DNA of 41,161 bases from Pseudonocardia sp. (lineage in GTDB: Bacteria; Actinomycetota; Actinomycetes; Mycobacteriales; Pseudonocardiaceae), in NCBI GenBank assembly GCA_026785945.1, contig JAJAZD010000163.1, positions 1 to 41,161 on the forward strand, given 5' to 3'. The notes beneath the pieces were generated by a model that saw nothing but the letters and a program-made list of their open reading frames with translations, was not told where the DNA came from and searched no databases. Shown here piece after piece: positions 26,422-34,595 of the stretch. Each line of letters begins with the position of its first letter. The first letter of the stretch is position 1. The position numbers and the translations under genes were made by a program.

Positions 26422-27435
26422 ATGGACATCGGACTGGTACTGCAGACCGACCCGCCGGCGCGGACGGTCGTCGAGCTGATGGTGCGCGCCGAGGAGCTGG
26501 GGTTCACCCACGGCTGGACGTTCGACTCCCACGTGCTCTGGCAGGAGCCCTACGTCATCTACCCGCGCATCCTGGAGCGCACGTCGCGGATGGTCGTCGG
26601 GCCGATGGTCACCAACCCCGGCACCCGGGACTGGACGGTCATCGCCTCGCTGCACGCCACGCTGAACGAGATGTTCGGCAACCGGACGATCTGCGGCATC
26701 GGCCGCGGCGACTCCGCCATGCGCGTGCAGGGCCGCCCGCCGACGACGCTGGCGCGGCTCGAGGAGTCGATGCACGTCATCCGGGAGCTGGCCGCGGGGC
26801 GCTCGGTGGACCTGGGCGGCACGACCGTGCGGATCCCCTGGGTGCCCGACGGTGCGTCGCTCCCGGTGTGGATGGCCGGTTACGGGCCCAAGGCGCTCGA
26901 CCTGGTCGGGCGCGGCGCCGACGGGTTCATCCTGCAGCTCGCCGACCCCTACCTCGTGGAGTGGACGGTCAAGACCGTGCGCGCCGCGGCGGAGGCGGCC
27001 GGGCGCGACCCGGCGTCGATCACGATCTGCGTCGCGGCGCCCGCCTACGTCACCGCCGACGGCCCGGACGACCTGGCGCACGCGCGCGACCAGTGCCGCT
27101 GGTTCGGCGGGATGGTCGGCAACCACGTCGCGGACCTCGTCACCCGCTACGGCGAGGCGTCCACGGCGGTCCCGGCCGCGCTGACCGACTACATCAAGGG
27201 CCGCGACGGCTACGACTACTCCCACCACGGCCGCGCCGGCAACGCGTCGACGAACTTCGTGCCCGACGACGTCGTCGACCGCTTCTGCCTGCTGGGCCCA
27301 CCCGCCGCCCAGCTGGAGAAGCTGGCGCAGCTACGCGATCTGGGCGTGGACCAGTTCGCGCTCTACGCCATGCACGACGCGAAGGAGCAGACGATCGAGT
27401 CCTACGGCGCGCGGGTGATCCCCGGCGTCGCCTGA
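26422..27435 (+). CDS. LLM class F420-dependent oxidoreductase, hydantoinase-operon type (TIGR03842-like)
   Basis: A 337-residue luciferase-like protein (MDIGLVLQTDPPARTVVELM, GFTHGWTFDSHVLWQEPYVI, NEMFGNRTICGIGRGDSAMR, PVWMAGYGPKALDLVGRGAD). The DIGLVLQTDPPA start and the WTFDSHVLWQEPYVIY stretch match TIGR03842, a predicted F420-dependent family repeatedly found beside hydantoinase genes. ATG 26422 is two bases past the hydantoinase stop; GTG 26416 would overlap it. Coupled expression suggests it performs a redox step on the same ring compound, perhaps replacing dihydropyrimidine dehydrogenase or acting on a related heterocycle. That role is inference. Confidence 0.9.
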   Translation: MDIGLVLQTDPPARTVVELMVRAEELGFTHGWTFDSHVLWQEPYVIYPRILERTSRMVVGPMVTNPGTRDWTVIASLHATLNEMFGNRTICGIGRGDSAMRVQGRPPTTLARLEESMHVIRELAAGRSVDLGGTTVRIPWVPDGASLPVWMAGYGPKALDLVGRGADGFILQLADPYLVEWTVKTVRAAAEAAGRDPASITICVAAPAYVTADGPDDLAHARDQCRWFGGMVGNHVADLVTRYGEASTAVPAALTDYIKGRDGYDYSHHGRAGNASTNFVPDDVVDRFCLLGPPAAQLEKLAQLRDLGVDQFALYAMHDAKEQTIESYGARVIPGVA

Positions 27436-27444
27436 TCCATCCGA

Positions 27445-27465
27445 GGGCGACGCCGGCGTCGTCCC
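27445..27465. terminator. GC-rich palindrome between convergent genes
   Basis: A 10-bp arm pairs with the bases after it (core GACGCCGGCGTC, outer GGG/CCC with one G-T wobble), nine bases past the stop of the LLM gene and before the convergent MOSC gene. There is no T-run. It is probably a bidirectional terminator. Confidence 0.45.
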
Positions 27466-27566
27466 GACAACGCCGACGCATCCCTCGCCGTGACCACCGG
27501 TCACACCGTGCGGATCGTCGTCATCGTCGCCGTGTCCCCTACTCAGGGTCCGTGGTCATGGCGCCA

Positions 27567-28379
27567 TCAGTGCAGCGTGACCTCGTCGCCCTCCCGGATC
27601 CGTCCGGCGGTGAGGACCTCCGCGTAGAGGCCCGCGCACGGGAGCACGCCGAAGCCCTCGACCTCGACGCGGTTGTCCGCCATCGGGACACGCACGGCGT
27701 GGGGGGCGCGGGGCAGGTCGCCGTGCTCGAGCGTCGGCACCGCGCACCGCGGGGTCGGGAGGGTGGCGCGCAACCGCACCTCGCCGACGGCGAACTCGCG
27801 CCCGAGCCAGGCGTTCTCCCCGAACGGCACACCGCTCGGGGTGTCCACCACCACGTTCGGGCGGTACCGCAACGCCTCCGCGCCGATCCGGGCCAGCGTG
27901 GCCGTGGTGATCAGGTGCAGTGGTGAGTGGTCGACGAACGTGGCGCCCGGCGTGCCCTGCGCGATCTCCAGCGTCGCGAAGGACACGTCGGCGTCCACGC
28001 CCTGCTCGAGGACGTCCTCCGGTGCCGATCGCTCCACCACCGCGCCGGCCGGCCGCGTGCCCGACAGCCGCACCGCCCGCCCGAGCACCTCGGACAGCAC
28101 GGCGTCGATGTCGGCGTCACCGGCCTCGACGCTGCGCCCGTCGGGCAGTGTGATCCACACCGTGTCGCCGTCGCGGGAGGCGCTGAACCGGAGCAGCGCG
28201 CGCCACAGGCGCGGTTGCTTGGCGGTGGCCACCCGGCCGGTCTCGACGTCGAGCAACGCCAACGTGCGGTCACCGTCGGCGCCGCCCGCCGTCACCGGCA
28301 GCTCGCCGAGCTGCTCCCCGAGCATCGACTTGATCGGGTACCGGCGCAGCGCCGCGACGGTTCCCACCAGGCGGGACAT
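27567..28379 (-). CDS. MOSC domain-containing protein
   Basis: A 270-residue protein with an N-terminal MOSC-N beta barrel (LRRYPIKSMLGEQLGELPVT, GDRTLALLD, ATAKQPRLW) and a C-terminal MOSC domain carrying the conserved cysteine C212 in TPRCAVPT. Family relatives (YcbX, YiiM, mARC) reduce N-hydroxylated compounds with a molybdenum cofactor bound through that cysteine. The electron partner is not encoded nearby. Start ATG 28379 is chosen; GTG 28382 directly before it is also possible. It is convergent with the hydantoinase operon. Confidence 0.9.
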   Translation of the reverse strand: MSRLVGTVAALRRYPIKSMLGEQLGELPVTAGGADGDRTLALLDVETGRVATAKQPRLWRALLRFSASRDGDTVWITLPDGRSVEAGDADIDAVLSEVLGRAVRLSGTRPAGAVVERSAPEDVLEQGVDADVSFATLEIAQGTPGATFVDHSPLHLITTATLARIGAEALRYRPNVVVDTPSGVPFGENAWLGREFAVGEVRLRATLPTPRCAVPTLEHGDLPRAPHAVRVPMADNRVEVEGFGVLPCAGLYAEVLTAGRIREGDEVTLH

Positions 28380-28412
28380 CACGGGCCCACCAGGTCGACC
28401 TCGGCGGTCACG

Positions 28413-29336
28413 TCACGCCAGGCCCTTCTCGGCGAGCCAGGCCTTGGCGATCTCGGCGTCGGACTTCGCGCCTTCCGCACCGATCTGGACGTTGAGCTCG
28501 ACCAGGTCCTCCAGGCTCAGCGCGGCGGACACCCCGTTGAGCGCCTCGGTCACCTCGGGGGTCACCTTCGTGGAGTTGATCAGCGGCACGATGTTCTGGG
28601 CCGGGAAGTTGTTGCGGGGGTCCTCGAGCGTCACGAAGTCGTTCGCGGGCAGCGCCGGGTCGGTGGTGAACAGGTCCGCACCCTGGATGGTGCCGTCACG
28701 CAGCGCCGCGACCGTCAGCGGGCCGCCGACGTCGAGTGGGCGGAACCCGGCGAACTCGCAGCCGTAGTTCTTGCGCATGCCCTCGATCCCGTACGAGCGC
28801 TCCGCGAACTGGGCCGGCCCGCCGAAGGTGATGGTCGGGCACAGCGGCACGACGTCCTCGATCGAGGTGAGTTTATTGGCCTCGGCGAAGGCCTTGGTGA
28901 CCGTGAACGCGTCCTTGTTCTCCGCCACGGCCTGCTCGAGCAGCTTGAGCTCCGGCGGCAGCGCAGCCTCCAGCGCCGTGTAGACCTCCTCCGGCGAGGA
29001 CTCGGTGGCCTCCGGAACGACGTAGCGCAGCAGGTTGCCGTTGTAGTCGGGCACCACGTCGATCGAGCCGTCGAGCAGCGCCGGGTAGTAGGTCTCGCGG
29101 GAGCCGATGGCGAAGCGTCGCTCCACCGTCACGCCCGCTCCTTCCAGCGCCTGTGCGTAGATCTCGCCCAGGAGCTGGTTCTCGGCGAACTGTTCGGATC
29201 CGACGCGGATGACACCGTCGGCCGCGGGCGGGCCCGCCGGCGCGGCGAGGGGATCGCCCCCACCGCCACCACCGCATGCGGTGAGGAGCAGCAGGCCGGC
29301 CAGTCCGGCCGCGATCGAGGTCAGGGTGCGGTTCAC
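28413..29336 (-). CDS. Osmoprotectant ABC importer, substrate-binding lipoprotein (OpuCC/ProX type)
   Basis: A 307-residue lipoprotein with a signal peptide and lipobox LLLTAC, then a Gly-rich linker and an OpuAC domain: VIRVGSEQFAENQLLGEIYA, IGSRETYYPALLDGSIDVVPDYNG, GADLFTTDPAL. It binds glycine betaine, choline or related quaternary amines outside the membrane. GTG 29336 follows AAGGAG; the upstream TTG at 29351 lies over that site and is rejected. It is the last gene of the importer operon and starts one base after the permease stop. Confidence 0.93.
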   Translation of the reverse strand: MNRTLTSIAAGLAGLLLLTACGGGGGGDPLAAPAGPPAADGVIRVGSEQFAENQLLGEIYAQALEGAGVTVERRFAIGSRETYYPALLDGSIDVVPDYNGNLLRYVVPEATESSPEEVYTALEAALPPELKLLEQAVAENKDAFTVTKAFAEANKLTSIEDVVPLCPTITFGGPAQFAERSYGIEGMRKNYGCEFAGFRPLDVGGPLTVAALRDGTIQGADLFTTDPALPANDFVTLEDPRNNFPAQNIVPLINSTKVTPEVTEALNGVSAALSLEDLVELNVQIGAEGAKSDAEIAKAWLAEKGLA

Positions 29337-29337
29337 G

Positions 29338-30102
29338 TCAGCTCCTTGCAAGTTCAGGTTCGGGTGTGGTGGAGCGGCTCTGCGGGAGCTGCTCGGGTTG
29401 GGCCGGGGCCACGACAGCCCGCCGTCGCGACGACGTGCTGGTGCGCAACCCGGGTGAGACGATCAGGCGCTGCAGGGCGGCCAGTGCGGCGTCCGCGAGC
29501 AGCGCGAGCACCGCGATGAGAAGCGCACCGGCGGCCATCCGCGTGTAGTCACGCACGGCCAGCCCGGAGAACAGGATGCGGCCCAGACCGTCGACTCCGA
29601 CGAAAGCGGCGATCGCGGCCGTGGCGATGACCTGCAATGTCGCCGTCCGCAGCCCGCCGATGATCAGTGGCAGCGCGTTGGGCAGCTCGACCTTCGTCAG
29701 GATCTCCGGCTCGGTCATCCCCATGCCGCGGGCGGCGTCGACCACGGCACGGTCGACGTTGCTCACCCCGGCGTAGGTCCCGGCGAGCAGCGGCGGGATG
29801 GCCAGGATCAGCAGCGCGATGGTGACCGGCAGAAGTCCGACCGACATGAACGTCACCAGGATGGTGAGGACGCCGAGCTCGGGAAGGGAGCGCATGCCGT
29901 TGGCCACGCCCACCACGAGGAAACCCCCGCGGCCCGAGTGGCCGACCGCCGCGCCGATCGGCACGGCGATGAGCAGGGCGAGGAGAATCGGGACGATGCT
30001 GTACTGCAGGTGTTCGAGGACGCGGTTGGGCACACCCGCGGCCCCGGTCCAGTTCGCCGAGTCGCCGAACCATGCGGCCACGTCCGCCAGGAGGGCGCCC
30101 AT
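29338..30102 (-). CDS. Osmoprotectant ABC importer permease (OpuCD/ProW type), second copy
   Basis: A 254-residue permease with about six helices and the coupling loop DAARGMGMTEPEILTKVELP, followed by NALPLIIGGLRTATLQVIA. The C-terminus carries a Pro/Ser-rich tail of about 35 residues beyond the family core. ATG 30102 overlaps the stop of the other permease (ATGA). It pairs with that permease as the membrane channel of the glycine betaine/choline importer. Confidence 0.92.
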   Translation of the reverse strand: MGALLADVAAWFGDSANWTGAAGVPNRVLEHLQYSIVPILLALLIAVPIGAAVGHSGRGGFLVVGVANGMRSLPELGVLTILVTFMSVGLLPVTIALLILAIPPLLAGTYAGVSNVDRAVVDAARGMGMTEPEILTKVELPNALPLIIGGLRTATLQVIATAAIAAFVGVDGLGRILFSGLAVRDYTRMAAGALLIAVLALLADAALAALQRLIVSPGLRTSTSSRRRAVVAPAQPEQLPQSRSTTPEPELARS

Positions 30103-30758
30103 CAGCGTGCCTTCCGGCCGACGCCGACCCAGGGCGTCACGAGTCGCCCGATCAGCACCAGCAGCGCGTCGAAGACCAGCGCGAGCACCACGATGAGGAT
30201 GACCCCGGCGAAGATCGAGGTGGTGTTCCCCCGCCCGAAGCCGTCGGTGATGAAGTAGCCGAGCCCGCCGATGCCGATGAGCGCGCCGACGCTGACCAGG
30301 CTGATGTTGGTGACCGTAGCCACCCGCAGGCCTGCGATCAGGACGGGCAGCGAAAGCGGGAGCTCCACCTGCGCGAACCTGCGGGCCGGCCTGTAGCCCA
30401 TCGCGGTGGCCGCGGCCACCACCATCCCGGGCACGGCGGCCAGCGCGTCGGCCACGGACCGGACGAGCAGCGCCACCGTGTACACCGAGAGCGCCACCAC
30501 GACGTTGACGGGGTCCAGGATCTGGGTGCCGAGGATGCCGGGCAGCAGGATGAACAGCACCAGCGACGGGATCGTGTACAGCAGCCCCGCCACCGGTACG
30601 AGCACCGCGCGCGCCGGCCGGGACCGGTTCGCCACCCACCCCAGCGGGATCGCGACGATCAGCCCGATCACCACCGGGAGCAGCGCGAGCAGCAGGTGCG
30701 CGCCGAGGGCGGGCACGAGCCGCTCGGCGTTGGTGGGGAACCAACTCCAGTCGATCAT
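30102..30758 (-). CDS. Osmoprotectant ABC importer permease (OpuCB/ProW type), first copy
   Basis: A 218-residue permease with helices such as LLLALLPVVIGLIVAIPLGW and the coupling loop AAATAMGYRPARRFAQVELP before LSLPVLIAGLRVATVTN. ATG 30758 follows GAGGAC; the open frame upstream is a shadow of the ATPase gene. It starts 28 bp after the ATPase stop and overlaps the next permease by four bases. Confidence 0.92.
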   Translation of the reverse strand: MIDWSWFPTNAERLVPALGAHLLLALLPVVIGLIVAIPLGWVANRSRPARAVLVPVAGLLYTIPSLVLFILLPGILGTQILDPVNVVVALSVYTVALLVRSVADALAAVPGMVVAAATAMGYRPARRFAQVELPLSLPVLIAGLRVATVTNISLVSVGALIGIGGLGYFITDGFGRGNTTSIFAGVILIVVLALVFDALLVLIGRLVTPWVGVGRKAR

Positions 30759-30786
30759 CGTTCGGTCCTCGCGCCTCGCGGAACGG

Positions 30787-31896
30787 TCATGCGGCGGCCT
30801 CGTCGCGGCGGGCGGTGGCCAGCGCCGCAAGGACGTCGGCGGCCCGTACCGAACCGACGACGGCGCCGGAGGCGTCGACCGCCACCCCCAGCCCCGACGG
30901 CGACGACAGCGCCGCGTCCAGGGCCCCACGCAGCGAGTCGGCCTCGGTGTCGTAGAGCGACCCGCCCGCGATCAGGGCGTCGGTGTCGACCGGTCCGCTC
31001 AGTGCCTGACCGACCTGCACCCAGCCGAGGGGGTGGCCCGCGTCGCTCACGACGAGCGTCCAGCCGTCCCGGGCCGCCTCCCGCACCTGGTCGCCCGTGG
31101 CACCGGAGCCGACGGTGGACAGCTCACCGACCGGCAGACCATTGGCCGAGAGGAAGCCCAGGCCGCGGTAACCACGGTCGCGCCCGACGAAACCGTCGAC
31201 GAAGTCGTCCGCGGGACGGGCGAGCAGGTGCCCGGGCTCGTCGTACTGCGCGAGCAGGCCGCCGGTGCGGAACACCGCGACCTTGTCGCCGAGCTTGACG
31301 GCCTCGTCGATGTCGTGGGTGACGAAGACGATGGTCTTGCCCAGCTCCGACTGGAGCCGCAGCAGCTCGTCCTGCAGGTTCTCGCGTACGACCGGGTCGA
31401 CAGCGCTGAACGGCTCGTCCATCAGCAGGATCGGCGGGTCGGCCGCGAGCGCGCGGGCCACGCCGACGCGCTGCTGCTGGCCGCCGGAGAGCTGGGCGGG
31501 GTAGCGCTGCGCCATCTCCGGGGAGAGCCCGACGAGCTCCATCAGCTCCGTGGCCCGCTCCCGGGCCTTGCGCTTTCCCCAGCCGAGCAACAGGGGCACC
31601 GTCGCCACGTTGTCCAGGATCGAGCGGTGCGGGAACAGGCCCGACTGCTGGATGACGTAGCCGATCCCTCTGCGCAACTGGGCGGCGTCGCCGGCCATGA
31701 TGTCGCTGCCGTCGATCAGTATGGTGCCGCCGGTGAGCTCGACCATGCGGTTGATCATCCGCAACGACGTGGTCTTGCCACAGCCCGACGGTCCGACGAA
31801 GACCGTGATCTTCCCGTCCTCTACGGCGAGATCGAGCGCGTCGACCGCCACAGTGCCGTCGGGGAAGCGCTTGGTCACGCCCCGGAACTCGATCAT
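30787..31896 (-). CDS. Osmoprotectant ABC importer ATPase with C-terminal CBS-like domain (OpuCA/ProV type)
   Basis: A 369-residue ATPase, first gene of the importer operon. Walker A is GPSGCGKTT, the Q-loop VIQQSGLFPH, signature LSGGQQQR, Walker B ILLMDEPFSAVDP and the switch histidine FVTHDIDEA. The C-terminal 120 residues (WTLVVSDAGHPLGWVQVGQA, GVAVDASGAVVGSVRAADVL) resemble the CBS pair that senses ionic strength in OpuA/OpuC systems. ATG 31896 has GGAGG eight bases upstream; GTG 31917 does not. Uptake of compatible solutes under osmotic stress is the expected role. Confidence 0.93.
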   Translation of the reverse strand: MIEFRGVTKRFPDGTVAVDALDLAVEDGKITVFVGPSGCGKTTSLRMINRMVELTGGTILIDGSDIMAGDAAQLRRGIGYVIQQSGLFPHRSILDNVATVPLLLGWGKRKARERATELMELVGLSPEMAQRYPAQLSGGQQQRVGVARALAADPPILLMDEPFSAVDPVVRENLQDELLRLQSELGKTIVFVTHDIDEAVKLGDKVAVFRTGGLLAQYDEPGHLLARPADDFVDGFVGRDRGYRGLGFLSANGLPVGELSTVGSGATGDQVREAARDGWTLVVSDAGHPLGWVQVGQALSGPVDTDALIAGGSLYDTEADSLRGALDAALSSPSGLGVAVDASGAVVGSVRAADVLAALATARRDEAAA

Positions 31897-31992
31897 CCGA
31901 GGGACCTCCGTGTTCACCGACGACCCCTTGCCGGTCGCCGCATCGCACGAGGCTAACCCGTCCGCAGGATGGTTGCGACCGCCCGTGATCGG

Positions 31993-34401
31993 TTAGAGAC
32001 CCACGCCGTCGCCGCCGGGGGTACTCAACCGGCCTGTGGCGAGCATGTCGTGCAGTGCGGCGGCAGGCTGCGGGCGGGCGAACAACCAGCCCTGATAGGC
32101 GTCCACGCCGATACCGCGCAGCACGTGGAACTGCTCGGCGGTCTCGACGCCCTCGGCCACCGTCGTGCGTCCCATCGCGCGGGCCATGTCGACGACCGCG
32201 CGGGCGACGGCGAAGTCTGCGGGGTCGTCGGCGATGCCGGTCACGAATGCTCGGTCGACCTTCACCGTCTGCGCGGGGAGCTCCTTGAGCCGGGCCAGCG
32301 AGGAGTAGCCGGTGCCGAAGTCGTCGACGGCGAAGCGGACGCCGCGGTCCACCAGGTCCGCCATGGCCGCGAGCGCCTGCGGCGGCAGCGCCACCAGGCT
32401 CGTCTCGACGAGCTCCAGCACCAACCGGTCCCAGGACAGCCCGCTGTCCTCGACGATCTCCGTGACCGTGGTCAGGAAGTCGGCGTCCCCGGGCAGCAGG
32501 CCGGCCAGGTTCACCGCGATCGAGGGCTGCGAGGGCCCCGGCCACGTCGAGGCCTCGCGGACGGCGGTGCGCAGCACCCAGACGTCCAGGTCGCGCAGCA
32601 GCCCGCAGCGCTGCGCCACCGGCAGGAAGTCCCCGGGTGCGATGAGTCCGCGCTCCGGATGCGGCCAGCGGACGAGCGCCTCGGCACTGAGCACCGTGCC
32701 GTCCGGGCCGACGACGGGCTGGTACTCCAGCACGAGCCCGTCGCCGGCGATGGCGGCCCGCAGCTCGGCTTCCAGCTCCAGCGCCCGGGTCGCCGAGTTC
32801 ACGACGCCGTCCGTGGCCATGCCGATCCCGCCGCGGCTCTGCCGCCGCTTGACGTCGTGCATCGCGACCTCGGCGAACCGCAGCAGGTCCGCGGCCCGGA
32901 CCTCACCGGTCGGCACCGGCGTGGCGAGTCCCACCGACGCCGTCAACAGGACCGGCCGGCCGAGCACCGTGATGGTGGTGCGCAGCAGTTCGGCGACGGT
33001 GCGGGCGAGCTGGTCCGGCCCGCCGACCTCGGCGTGGTCCGCGCAAATCACCACGAACTCGTCGCCCGACAGGCGCGTCGCGGTACAGCCGGCCGGGAGC
33101 TCGCGCTGCAGCCGCCCCGCCAGGCCCACGAGCAGGTCGTCGCCCACCTCGTGGCCGAGCGAGGAGTTGATGCGGGCGAAGTCGTCGAGATCGCCGCACA
33201 CCACCGCGACCCGGTCGCGGCCCGGGCCTGCGAGCAGCCCGTCCACCAGCTCGAGCGACGCGGCGCGGTTCGGCAGCCGCGTCAGCTCGTCCACGGTGCC
33301 GGCCCGGTGCAGCAGCTCGGCCGCGCGGCGGCGCTCGGAGACGTCGGTGCACACGAGGACCCAGAACCAGGCACCGTCGTCGGCGGGCGTGGCGGCGACG
33401 ACCAGCTCGCACCACACCGTGGTGCCGTCACCGCGGCGCAGCGGGGCCGCCTCGACCGTGTAGCCGTACTCCGCGCCGGGTGGCACCGGACGGAGCCACC
33501 CGGGCAGTTCGTCGGCCGAGGCGGCCGGCTCCGGCTCCGGTTCCAGGGCGATCGCCGGCGTGCCGCGCAACCGGTCCAGCGGCATGTCGAGCAGAACGCA
33601 CAGGGCCGGGTTCGCGTCGACGACGCGACCCGTCGGGTCGAGCAGCGCCACCCCCGCAGGCACCATCGCCATCAGATCGACGAAGCGCTGGTCCGAATGC
33701 CGGGCCCGACCCTCGGCGACCTGCTGCGACGTGAGGTCACGCACCACCCCGACCACCCTCACTGCCGTTCCGTCCTCGTCGTGCTCCACCTCGGTGCGGC
33801 AGCTCAGCTGCCCGCCGGGTACGCGCAGCTCGCTGTGGTGATCATGGCGGCGGTCGCCGTGGTGATCGCTGTGGCTCCGGCCGTGGCACAGCTGCGCCAC
33901 CTGCTCCTCCTCGACCGAGGGTCTCGACGCCCCCGGGTCGATCCCGACCGGGACGTACAGCTCGTCGAGGGCCTCGCTGCGATGCAGGCCGCGGGTGGCC
34001 ACGTCGTAGGTCCACGTCCTGACCCCGGCCGGCCACAGGTCACCGAACAGCGCGTCCCCCCGCAGGACGTCACCCCGCACGGCTTCCCCCGGCCGCGCGT
34101 CGCCCGCCGCCGGGTCCCGCGAGGGCGGCAGGGTGACCGCGCGCGGGTACCCGTCCCACGTCGCGGCGGAGTCGACCAGCCGCACCGTCCGCCGGTCGGG
34201 CTCGACGTCGTGCGCGACGTGGACGGGCCGCGCGACGTCGAAGGCGGACCGGGCTGCTCGCGGGTGCGCCCCGGCGCCGAACGCCGCCAGGCGCGACCGG
34301 CGCAGGTCCGTCGTCGCCACGGCCGAGGGGAGCACCTCGTCCGGTTCCGTCGCCGGGTCTGTCGGCGCGTTGTCCCCGAGGCGTCGGTCGAGCTTTCTCA
34401 C
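31993..34401 (-). CDS. PAS-GGDEF-EAL cyclic-di-GMP signalling protein
   Basis: A protein of about 802 residues. In order: a disordered N-terminus, a degenerate PAS-like region (residues 120-235) with a His-rich insertion, a PAS domain near 245-370 (GVALLDPTGRVVDANPALC), a GGDEF domain with RLSGDEF near 446 (first Gly replaced by Ser) and an EAL domain starting at E574 in SAEALVRWPHPERG. The EAL side keeps ELVETSL, DDFGTGYSSL, VKVDRAF and AEGVET, so phosphodiesterase activity is likely; cyclase activity with SGDEF is possible. No membrane helix is seen. ATG 34407 is directly abutted by GGGAG, whereas GTG 34401 has it six bases away, so GTG is preferred. Confidence 0.9.
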   Translation of the reverse strand: MRKLDRRLGDNAPTDPATEPDEVLPSAVATTDLRRSRLAAFGAGAHPRAARSAFDVARPVHVAHDVEPDRRTVRLVDSAATWDGYPRAVTLPPSRDPAAGDARPGEAVRGDVLRGDALFGDLWPAGVRTWTYDVATRGLHRSEALDELYVPVGIDPGASRPSVEEEQVAQLCHGRSHSDHHGDRRHDHHSELRVPGGQLSCRTEVEHDEDGTAVRVVGVVRDLTSQQVAEGRARHSDQRFVDLMAMVPAGVALLDPTGRVVDANPALCVLLDMPLDRLRGTPAIALEPEPEPAASADELPGWLRPVPPGAEYGYTVEAAPLRRGDGTTVWCELVVAATPADDGAWFWVLVCTDVSERRRAAELLHRAGTVDELTRLPNRAASLELVDGLLAGPGRDRVAVVCGDLDDFARINSSLGHEVGDDLLVGLAGRLQRELPAGCTATRLSGDEFVVICADHAEVGGPDQLARTVAELLRTTITVLGRPVLLTASVGLATPVPTGEVRAADLLRFAEVAMHDVKRRQSRGGIGMATDGVVNSATRALELEAELRAAIAGDGLVLEYQPVVGPDGTVLSAEALVRWPHPERGLIAPGDFLPVAQRCGLLRDLDVWVLRTAVREASTWPGPSQPSIAVNLAGLLPGDADFLTTVTEIVEDSGLSWDRLVLELVETSLVALPPQALAAMADLVDRGVRFAVDDFGTGYSSLARLKELPAQTVKVDRAFVTGIADDPADFAVARAVVDMARAMGRTTVAEGVETAEQFHVLRGIGVDAYQGWLFARPQPAAALHDMLATGRLSTPGGDGVGL

Positions 34402-34595
34402 GGTCATCTCCCAGCGTGTGTCCCCGGCGTTGCGTGCGGCGTCACACCGCACAACGACGCACGGCGCCACACGATCCGGGGGCCGTCCACGATCGGGGCA
34501 CGTCGGCGCGTGCGGCCACAGCCATCGGTCACCACGTTGCGTGACGAAGGCCGTCGACATCGCACGAGGCCGCAGGCGACGGCCGCGGCAGGGGA

